Made by a program: the position numbers and the translations under genes. Under the pieces are notes generated by a model, which saw only the letters and a program-made list of their open reading frames with translations, was not told the DNA's origin and did no database searches. From contig CM037877.1 of NCBI GenBank assembly GCA_021292165.1, positions 132,860,274-132,924,273 on the forward strand: 64,000 bases of DNA, in the 5' to 3' direction. This DNA is from Shinisaurus crocodilurus. Lineage: Eukaryota > Chordata > Lepidosauria > Squamata > Shinisauridae. This document shows positions 31,945 to 64,000 of the stretch, in pieces (within the stretch, counting starts at the first letter, position 1; each line of letters opens with the position of its first letter).

Positions 31945-33533
31945 CAACCGCAGGTAAAATATTTGCTAGGATTCTCGCAAACCGTCTTCTATCTATTTCA
32001 GAAGAGATCCTCCCTGAAACTCAATATGGTTTCCGCCCCTCTAGAGGGACAGTAGACATGATTTTTACTGCACGTCAGCTCCAAGAAAAATGCCGGGAGC
32101 AAAATCAACCCCTTTATATGGCATTTATCGATTTGGCTAAGGCTTTTGATACTGTAGACCGTACAGCTCTCTGGACTATCCTTATGAAAATTGGATGCCC
32201 CAATAAATTTGTGAATATCTTGCGACTTCTCCATGACAACATGACGGCAACAGTTTTGGACAACAACGGCTCTCATGGTGCTCCATTTAAAGTGGGATCA
32301 GGTGTTAAACAGGGATGTGTTATCGCCCCAACATTATTTGCCATTTTCATCGCCATGGTTTTACATCTTGTCAAGGGGAAACTTCCCGCTGGTGTGGGAA
32401 TTATATATCAAACAGATGGAAAGCTTTTTAATCTCAGCAGGCTGAAAGCAAAAAGTAAGGTTATTACAACCTCCATTGTGGAACTTCAGTATGCTGATGA
32501 TAATGTGGTCTCCGCACATTCAGAGGATGATCTCCAAACTATCCTAAATGCTTTTGCAGAAGCATACGAAAAACTTGGTCTCTCACTTAACATAAAAAAA
32601 ACCAAAGTGCTTCATCAGCAAGTGCAAGCTAACCCTTTGGTGATGCCATCTATCCAGCTTGGCGGGACAATACTGGAAAATGTCGATCATGTTCTCTATC
32701 TTGGCAGCTATCTTTCTGTTACAGCTAACATCGACAGTGAAATCCAGCATCGTTTGAGCTCCACAAGTGCCGTGTTTTCTCGAATGAAACATACCGAGTG
32801 TTCGAGGATCGGGATATTTGTAAGAAGACCAAAACACTGGTTTATGAAGCCATTGTATTACCAACTTTATTGTATGCCTGCGAAACATGGACTATCTATA
32901 AACGTCACTTCCACCTCCTTGAAAGGTTTCATCAACGTTGCCTCCAGAAAATCCTGCAAATTACTTGGGAAGATAGGCGAACAAATGTCAGTGTACTGGA
33001 AGAAGCAAAGACTACTAGCATTGAAAAAATGATCCTTCAACGCCAACTTCAGTGGACCGGTCATGTTGTTCGAATGCCTGACTGCCGTCTCCCAAAGCAG
33101 TTACTTTACTCCCAACTCAAGGATGGAAAGCGGAATATCGGTGGTCAATATAAGAGGTTTAAAGATGTTCATAAGGCTAATCTAAAAAAATGCAATATAA
33201 ACATCGAAAACTGGGAAGCTCTGGCCCATGAACGATCTAAATGGAGGTTGGCCTTTCACAAAGGTTCCATGGACTTTGAAGAAGCCCGAGTGCAAGGTGA
33301 AAGGGAGAAACGTGCTAAGCGAAAAGCACGTCAAATGAATCCTTTACAGGACCATCTTCTATCTGGTAACCTGTGTCCTCACTGTGGGAAGCTGTGTGGA
33401 TCTAGAATTGGCCTCCACAGTCACTTACGGACCCATCGCTGGAGTCTACACAATCTTCTTTAGAATTTCCTCCTTTTATCCCGGAAGACAATCTTACTCG
33501 GTCACGAGTGATCGCCTGATGATGATGATACTT
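31945..33533 (+). mobile_element. Non-LTR retrotransposon (copy B), longer but frameshifted
   Basis: This copy begins in the reverse transcriptase fingers (GKIFARILANRLL, YGFRPSRGTVDMIF). It includes FIDLAKAFDTVDR, GVKQGCVIAPTLFAIF and LQYADDNVV. A 2-bp difference near 32790-32800 (acataccgagtg against acatagagtg in copy A) shifts the frame, so the protein is split into 31920-33032 and 32798-33463. The C-terminal finger is kept. Clade was not assigned. Confidence 0.88.
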
Positions 33534-34389
33534 AACCCTGATTCTCACGTGTCATTATTTGCAATTACAGCTATAGCATATGAAAAATCCCAGGTATAAT
33601 AAAAAAATAATAATAATAACTATTCAGTACTAATAAGTAACCCCAAAGTCCCCCTTTTTTCTAGACCTAGCACATCTATACAACATCCTTAATACTTCCA
33701 AATCAATATAATGCATAAAGTTTTAAACTCCCAAATACATTTATATCTTAATATTTGAAATCAGAGTATTTTTCAAAATCAGCCAATAAAGCAATATTCC
33801 AAACCCTTTATCTTTCCCGGTAAATCCATTACAATCTCTTTTATTTCCCCTTCCCTCTGTCAAAGGGATAACCCTTAAAATTCAATCCAAAAGTAAAGGA
33901 TAAAGTCAGTCTATTTCGTTGCTCTGTGGATTTCTGCATTCCAATTTGGACAGCTAGGAAAAACGCGTCAACCATCTTCTTTCCAACAAACTGCATCACA
34001 CACACCTTCTGGGTTGTTTCTTCATCAATTAATACTTCAAAGCCTCTGTGCAGAACTCGTAAATTTCCAAAATCATTATTTACTTCTTTCTTCTTCTGTG
34101 ATGGACCTGAGTAAGTACCGTATTCAGTTTCTCTTGATCATGTTGTAATTCCATTTGAAAGCTAACACACCAAGTATCCATTTTCGACTCCATTCTGGTT
34201 ACAAAATCTTCTACCTTGTCTTTGAATTGTTGTAATTTATCTCTTAAGTTCATAAACATTTCCCAGGAAACCATTTTTTCTTGTGGATATTTTTCAAAGC
34301 ACTCTCAGCCAGATTCCTTACTTCAAACCACTGTAGATAAGATTAGTGAACCTCCTTGCAGATATTCCATTAGCTTGGGGGGGGGGGGG

Positions 34390-34750
34390 GGGAGGCACAG
34401 CTTATTTGTAACCAAGAGCATTTACTGTGCACTCGTCATTCTCTACTCACAGTTGTTTATTATGGGTTCTTTAGATGAGGTCATGACCCTCCAGTTTTGC
34501 TTTTTTTTAAACAGCACTTTCCGAGAGTTTTTTTTTAGAGCATGGAAAATGTGGAATTATTTAAAGAAAGCAAAAGAAAATGCTATTTCCACTTGTGTAT
34601 TTGCACTGTTCCACTATACCACAGTGCCACCTAGAGGTTATGTAGAAGAAAAGCAGGAAAGGAAAAGCTCTTTCTGTAGAGCTCAGATCTCAATTCTGCA
34701 ATGAAACTGAAAGTAGATATAGTGTTTAACAGCCTCATGTAGAAAAGCTC
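34390..34750. mobile_element. Second copy of the 22340-22700 element
   Basis: Shared words are tttactgtgcactcgtcatt against tattgtgcattcaccatt, gtgccacctagagg, and gtttaacagcct near the right end. A 16-nt poly-G run lies at its left edge. Confidence 0.6.
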
Positions 34751-35403
34751 CAAATGTTTTATATCTCCTCATGTTTGATCCCCTCTGTCCTTCCCAATAG
34801 CTCATCAGGTTAAGACAGACAGATCACTGGCTGTTAGTGTGCAATCCCTCATTATTCTTTCCAATAGCTGCAGGTTATAAGCTATAACAACCATTTTTAA
34901 AATTAAAATTTAATAAAGTCATTTAATATTTTATAGTTTGGAATTCCCCAACCTAGCTCCACTTGAGAATAAATATCTGCATGTAGTAACTGTAGTGTGA
35001 TCAGTACTGCATTCAGTACAAATTACAAATGAACTCAGTTGGGAAACACTTTCATCTTATTTGGCAGAATCAGAAGTATTTGTAAAGCAGGCTCCCTCTG
35101 GACTCAGGTCACCAGAAGGGCCAGAACATGGAAACAAGAGCTTGCCAGTTCCTACAAGAGCAGACAACTCTATGAGGCTCTGCTATGCTCAGAGACCAGG
35201 GCCTTTAATCAGTTTTAAAATAATTCTCTCTCAAGTCCCCACAAATCAGATGTTTTCCCCACCTTCCCAGAGCTGAAAAAAGTGCTTACAATTGCATTAA
35301 CTTTTTTTTAACTTCCTCTTCTTGCAAATAAAACAAATGAAACAATCCCTGTTTTTGGATGTTCCCTCAGCTTAGTCCTTCAGGTACCAATGAGAAAGAG
35401 GAC

Positions 35404-35464
35404 GATGGTTTTTTTCAAAGGGACATATTCAGGCATGAATGCATATGTCCTTTTGAAAAAACCA
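35404..35464. repeat. Hairpin of about 61 nt
   Basis: The arms ggttttttTcaaagggacat and atgtccttttgaaaaaacc are near complements around a short centre. It lies at the start of the repeat that continues to 36330. Confidence 0.75.
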
Positions 35465-35639
35465 TGGGGAACCCTGTAAAAAAAAAAACCCTTTTAAAAG
35501 GAGCCAGAGTTTTAACAACCAGCTGTTTTTGGATGACAGCTCCCGTAAAAAGGGGGTGGCTCGTGCTTTTCCACCTTCCCAAACACCTAGAATCTTGGTA
35601 AAGGAGTAGAAAAGTGTGAGGACCCTCAGAGAAGCCAGG

Positions 35640-36335
35640 TTTAAAAAAAACACAAATGCTTGAGGATCTTGCCATGAAGGGGGTGGTTTAGTGGCAACCC
35701 CCTTTTTACGAGCAAAGATCACTTGCAGCTTTGGTTTCTCTTGACAGATTACCTTTTGACAGATATCAAGACAATCCAAAGTGAAAAATAAAGGTCTTGG
35801 CAGCTTCTCTGGGTCAATGCCCATGAGGGGTGCCTGCAGCACTTTGACAACAGTCATCCCACCCCACCCGGACGTTGCCCAGGCAAGGCAGTCCATTTGC
35901 ATACTTGAGCAAGTCTGACTAAATTTTTTTAAATGTGCACATTTGGGGTACAGAAACAAAAAAGAGGGGTGACAAACCGCTGATAGCCCCTCCAATGTGC
36001 TGCTTGGGCACTTTGAAGGGGCTGGTACTAGCTGTCAAATTGGAGATTGCTTTTTGTGATCCCTGGGGGGGAGAGTTAAAGGTGGGGGAAGCCGCTGCAA
36101 GCACAAAATTGCTCATGATTGCAGCGGGGGGGGGGGGATGGCAGACAAGTCAGTCCTGCTGCAGGGTCCCCTGGGATACCCACAGGACGACCGAGGGGGA
36201 AGGAGAGGGAGAGAGGGGGTGAACAACCCACAGTGAGCCCGATCATCTACCGGGAGCACCATGGGTTGTTCACACAACAACCAACCCACCGTGGCTTATT
36301 TGCAGGGTGGGTTGGCATGATGTATGAGTGAGTCT
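35640..36335. repeat. Long dispersed repeat, copy 2
   Basis: It aligns with 5480-6190 in the same orientation, from gaggatcttgccatg through gagcaaagatcacttgcag to the terminal ggcttatttgcagggtgggt. No protein domain was recognised on either strand. Confidence 0.6.
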
Positions 36336-36538
36336 CTGTCTCACTCTCAGTCACTCCTTCAATAAGTTGAAATAAATTTATTGTGTTCCTTGCGTTGTAT
36401 GCTGCTGTTCTGCTGATCACATGTGCTCTGAGTGGTCTCCTGCACTGTAGGAAGGGGGGGTGTCAATGCACGCCTCTAACTCTAACTAAACATTTAACCT
36501 CTTAACTATTAACCTTCTGGCTGAAACTGACCAGTGTG

Positions 36539-36556
36539 CACGCGCGTGTGTGCACG

Positions 36557-36591
<35 letters not shown>
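36539..36591. repeat. (CA)n microsatellite
   Basis: An alternating gcgcg/gtgtg start runs into about 20 ca repeats, directly upstream of the solo LTR. Confidence 0.95.
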
Positions 36592-36593
<2 letters not shown>

Positions 36594-36610
36594 TTTAACC
36601 CCATAATTTC

Positions 36611-37340
36611 TGTGAAGGACTGCCAACCGGTCCTTTACTCAAGACCAGAGATCAAAGGTGCAAAACTGCCAGCCTTAGCTCTGCCGTTTTGACACTGACT
36701 CTCTCAGGGCCTTGCCCTTGTCTATACTCTGGATTTAGCACTGAACCACAGAGGAACCACACACACCGTCTGGGATAAAACCAGGAAAGTTTATTTAAGG
36801 TAAACAGATTACAATAAAAGGTGGGGAATGGGGGAAGAGGGAGAAAGGTGGGGAGACACTTTGGTATACACAGTAGAGCTACAAAACAACAAAACTAGTC
36901 CCTTACTATATAAATACTGTACCCAGGCACTTACTCCCTTTGTCTGGGGGTTGGTCCTCTTCAGGGCTTGCCTCAGCCAAAAGCCCTACTCCCGTGAAAG
37001 CGTGCAGACAACAACAACCCAAACCAGAAGCTACAGCAGCAGTATATTCTTCCCCCCCACCCCTCCTTTCACTAGCCCAGCTGTCTTTGGTCAATTAGGA
37101 TGAACTTCATCATCTGGGCCAAGCAGAAGAGGTGGCTCCTTGGTCATGAATAGAATGCTTGGGCCGCATTTGCATGCAAATGCTGGGACATCAAGACATG
37201 GGAGACTCTGAGGCTTCAGGGCTATCAAAGGAACTATGGTATGTAAATTTGCAGGAGATTTTGAGGCCCAGAGCCATCAGAGGAACTATGTACATTTTAC
37301 ATGATGTGTGTGGTGCAGGAAACTGAGGCTTTTCTTCACA
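36611..37340 (-). mobile_element. Solo LTR, 730 bp, perfect 5-bp target duplication
   Basis: It begins TGTGAAGGACTG and ends TTCTTCACA, giving 7-bp inverted ends TGTGAAG/CTTCACA, flanked by atttc on both sides (36606-36610 and 37341-37345). On the minus strand AATAAA occurs within aaataaactttcc. No internal viral sequence is present. Confidence 0.92.
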
Positions 37341-37382
37341 ATTTCCTAAACCAAGGACTTACAAAAATGGAGAACAGTTCTT

Positions 37383-37420
37383 GTGGAGGACCAAACCCGG
37401 TCCTTGGCGCGAGTTAATTG
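37383..37420 (-). repeat. LTR end fragment
   Basis: The text tgtggaggaccaaacccggt followed by ccttggcgcgagtt matches the outer end of the LTRs at 20068, 36611 and 60914. It stops where an L2 tail begins. Confidence 0.6.
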
Positions 37421-37500
37421 TTGTAAACCGCCCAGAGAGCTTCAGCTATTGGGCGGTATAAAAATGAAATAAATAAATGAAATAAATAAATAAATAAATG
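37421..37500 (+). repeat. L2-type LINE 3' tail
   Basis: The text gtaaaccgcccagagagctt followed by cggtataaaaatg and (AATA)n is the same 3' tail as the L2 element at 56475-59658. Confidence 0.75.
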
Positions 37501-37553
37501 CTAGAATCTGGGGATCCCTTCCCTGACAAGTCCTGTGCAATCGTCAATGTTAC

Positions 37554-37697
37554 AATACAGGCACAATCTTATGCATGTTTAGACAGACAAAAGTCCTACA
37601 ACTCCCAGCATTCCCCAGCAAGCAGAGATGCCTGGGGCATCCTGGGAGTGTAGGACTTTTTTTTCTGTCTAACTATGGATAGGATTGAGCCCTAAGA
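37554..37697. mobile_element. Palindromic Harbinger-like MITE
   Basis: The left arm caatcttatgcatgtttaga and its right complement flank the conserved core cctacaactcccagcattcc. The better preserved copy at 43937-44054 has TTA target sites. Confidence 0.65.
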
Positions 37698-37976
37698 GTG
37701 CTAATGCTGGATAATATCTAATATGACATCTTTAACAGGGACTGCTGTACTGCTTCATATTTGATTTGATTTTATTCTTGCTTGGACCATGGACCACCAG
37801 TCACATACAAAATAACAAAGACAAAATAAGGCAAATACAGCGTAAAAACAAAATCTAGAATGCTTAGAACTAAAATAAGTCCACGGTATGTTATTTTAAA
37901 TTGGACTATACCCAGTATTAAAAATACCGTAAATCATTGTAATCTAAAAATTAAAACAGCCAAAGGGACCGTTGAA

Positions 37977-38504
37977 TTAAAGCATCCCCCAAACAATCAA
38001 CTGATAAATGATAAATTTTGCACAAATTCCCGATGCTGCCAAAGCAAAAAGAGAAACTTTGTGAGTTACTGTGAAATCTATGTCAGACAAAAGATGTTTT
38101 AAAAAATCTTCTCTGACATAGTCATACGGGTAAGACAAGATAAAACCCAAAAATGTAGACCTTGGTTCAGAATATAGGGGGCAAGATAGCAAATAACATG
38201 GCAAATCTTCGATCTCTGTCACACCACAAATACATAAACGTTGAGCTGGAGGGATTTTAGAATATCTGCCATCAATCATATCTGTTGGCATAGCTTGAAA
38301 ACGAAGAGCCATAAAAGCTTGCCTAAGTTTTGGAAATGTAAGCTTTGTCAAATAGGCAGCTCTTTGGTGATCATATTTGTAGAGCCTGTACCATTTTGAA
38401 ATTTTCAAATTATTAATAGCCTGTCTATCCAGAGAAACACTATGACCAAAGATACTTTCACAAAGCCTCTCTTTTGAGTTCAAAGTAGGAAATAAATACA
38501 TCAA
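37977..38504 (-). pseudogene. Non-LTR retrotransposon ORF2 C-terminal remnant
   Basis: The 175-aa frame has LTFPKLRQAFMALRF, then GRYSKIPPAQRLCICG, then LLSCPLYSEPRSTFL. This arrangement (R-x-C-x-C-G ... H/Y-x-L-x2-C-P-x-Y) is the C-terminal zinc-ribbon-like region after the reverse transcriptase in several vertebrate non-LTR elements. No catalytic block is present. The element extends to about 37760 on the left. Confidence 0.65.
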
Positions 38505-38745
38505 CTGAAGTTAAACAAAACTGGTAAGCTCTAAGATTTCCAATTCAGCAGCTGATCATGCTTATTTACCTGCTGTACTGTTTTGCACATCTTTTCTCTT
38601 TTTCTCATTCCTATTGTATATCCCTCACTCTAAATACAGCTTTGTTGCAGTTCATAATGCCCCTTGTGTGAAGCTTGAATAGAACACTTCTGGCATTAAT
38701 GCTTTCAAATTCCCAGTTCTGAGGATTTTCTGCCACTCTATGAAG

Positions 38746-39444
38746 CAGGGCCGGATTAAGAGCATTATGGGCCTGGTGCTGAGGAGGGCGCGCGGCTGAA
38801 GAGGGCGCAGAAACGCTGCACTCCTCTTCGCTGCCGCTGCGCCGCCCCCGCCAGGCCTCTGCCTCTGCTGCGCCGCCCCCGCCAGGCCTCCGCCTCCCCT
38901 CCCTCCCTCCCTCCCTCCTTCCCGCCCGCCGCCGCCGCACCCTCCCATCCCGCTCGCCGCTGCGCCTCCCCCCGCCCTCCCGCTCGCTGCCGCTGTGCCT
39001 CCCGCCGCCACCACCGCCATCACCACCACCCCCGACCCCCCCGCCACCTACCTTCTCCGCGTCGTGTCGCTTCCGGAGCCCCGCCCGCGTTGTTTTGGCG
39101 GGAGGAACCAGGGCAACAGGGCTTAAACAGCCCTGTTGCCATGGTTTCCCCGGCAAAAAACAGCGCGGGGGTCCCGTCGCGTCACTTCCTCCTCCTCCTC
39201 GGCGGCAGCGGCGGCAGCAGCAGCAGCAGCAGCCGCCGCCAGGGCGGAGGGAAGGTAGGTTGGTGGTGGCAGCGCAGGGTTTGGGTTTTTTTTGCAGAGC
39301 AGGGCTGCTTTGGAGAGGGGGGGGCGCTAAATATTATTTCGCCTGGGGCGCCAAACTGCCCTGCACCGGTCCTGATTGTGGGCCTATTTTGGGGTAGGGG
39401 CCTGGAGCTGCAGCTCCAATAGCCCCTATCTTAATCCGGCCCTG
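38746..39444. mobile_element. hAT element, 699 bp, perfect 8-bp target duplication
   Basis: The ends CAGGGCCGGATTAAGA and TCTTAATCCGGCCCTG are perfect 16-bp inverted repeats flanked by ctatgaag (38738-38745 and 39445-39452). The interior is extremely GC-rich and includes the aacagccctgttgcc palindrome and a segment resembling the MITE at 8427-8601. Apparent Gly/Arg-rich frames are low-complexity. Confidence 0.93.
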
Positions 39445-39876
39445 CTATGAAGGCTTCTAAAAATGTTATGGAATGTGACTCTAAGCAACAAAGCATGTGC
39501 GCGCACACAAGGGAAATGCGAGGGTGTACTGTAGCGGCACACACACACATTACAATCCCATATTAGAAACACAACCCGTTCTAGCAGAATTTCTTAGACC
39601 CTACTTTCTGCATACATCCCTGACTGGTTGAAAAAGCTGGGACAACTCCCCACACCCTCATCCAATCAGTCATATACTTTTAGTTCTTGCTTTATGCTTG
39701 TGTTACATTTGGAGTCTGGATTATGTAAGGATGATCTGTGATAAGAAAATACTAACATTTTTGTTAAGACCAAAGACCACAAAGTAGTGTGAAGGCTTTC
39801 AAGTCCACCAGAAACCTTCAGTCTTTTCTTCATGCCTAGCAACACCGGTTTCTCCCCTACCTTTTGTTTAGTTTAT

Positions 39877-40014
39877 CAGGGCTCTCCAACCTCGGGTCCC
39901 CAGATGTTCTTGGCCTACAGCTCCCAGCATACCCAGCCAGCATGGCTAATGGCAAGGGATTCTGGGAGCTGTAGTCCAGCAACATCTGGGGACCCACGGT
40001 TGGAGAGCCCTGGT
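39877..40014. mobile_element. Palindromic hAT-like MITE
   Basis: The ends CAGGGCTCTCCAACC and GGTTGGAGAGCCCTG are inverted. The core matches 9843-9981 and 17125-17265. The target duplication is unclear (tagtttat against gtttagct). Confidence 0.82.
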
Positions 40015-40389
40015 TTAGCTTAATATCCAGCCTGAAGAAGAGTGCTGGTGAACTCAAAAGTCTCTACTTTGGCGAGGGGGGAAGGTGGGCCGGGTGGTGG
40101 GAATATTGCTAATTATCCCTCTGTGGAATTTTCCCCATGGACCAGCTATATGCTACACTCCTTTTTTTTCCTCCGTTGGCGGAGACATGGAGCAAGCTAC
40201 ACGTCGTGCAGTTCTCTAGGGGGCGTAAGCGTCGCTGTTTTCGCTCAGCCTGCCTTTTAGAACGCGCCTCGGGCCCTGTTTGAAGGAGGCAGCTTCGGCC
40301 ACCGCGCACAGTAGCACCACCCCCTGTCACGTGCTCAAGGCCGCTGCGTGCGTGGTGAGGTCAGGCGCTGTGAGGCGCCGCCGGCTTGG

Positions 40390-64000
<23,611 letters not shown>

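Noticed and set aside
38611..39156. Gly/Arg-rich minus-strand frames of 131-181 codons
   Set aside because: They lie inside a TIR-bounded hAT element and reflect GC-rich low-complexity DNA.

Overview
The window is nuclear DNA from an amniote, most likely a squamate reptile (lizard). Genes are split by canonical GT-AG introns. The repeats are those of squamate genomes: tRNA-derived SINEs resembling Sauria SINEs, CR1- and L2-type LINEs, many hAT, Harbinger and Tc1/mariner/pogo MITEs, and solo LTRs. Species cannot be assigned from the sequence alone.

Two host genes lie on the + strand. The first is a complete flavin-containing monooxygenase best matched to FMO4. Its eight coding exons (7109-29474) have lengths 132, 189, 163, 143, 200, 353, 73 and 382 nt, join without frame error and predict 544 aa. 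The second is the 5' part of PRRC2C (BAT2L2/BAT2D1). It has a CpG-rich promoter and non-coding exon 1 near 40.4 kb and coding exons at 53136-53250, 60056-60228, 60770-60879 and 63530-63667, and it runs off the right edge. FMO4 followed by PRRC2C on the same strand is the order known from human 1q24.3, so this is conserved synteny.

Layout: 1-7.1 kb is upstream repeat-rich DNA (CR1 fragments, GC-rich hAT copy, L1 tail, and a repeat with a second copy at about 35.7 kb). FMO4 occupies 7.1-29.5 kb, its introns packed with MITEs, SINEs, a solo LTR and a three-level nested transposon block in intron 8. The intergenic region, 29.5-40.4 kb, carries two near-identical non-LTR reverse transcriptase copies, another solo LTR and a hAT element. 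PRRC2C intron 1 (40.45-53.1 kb) has MITEs, an old hAT and a TIR-bounded element that appears to carry rearranged DNA from around PRRC2C exon 2. Introns 2-4 hold a hAT copy, a degraded CR1, a nearly full-length L2 inserted in a SINE, and a third solo LTR.

Most notable items: a hAT family with GACTCG-rich ends (three copies with intact 8-bp target duplications); the intron-1 copy of the PRRC2C exon-2 donor region joined to an inverted upstream segment; one extra base in PRRC2C exon 3 that breaks its frame; three solo LTRs of one family with perfect 5-bp target duplications; and an 86-nt hairpin in FMO4 intron 5 whose mismatches all become G:U pairs in RNA.
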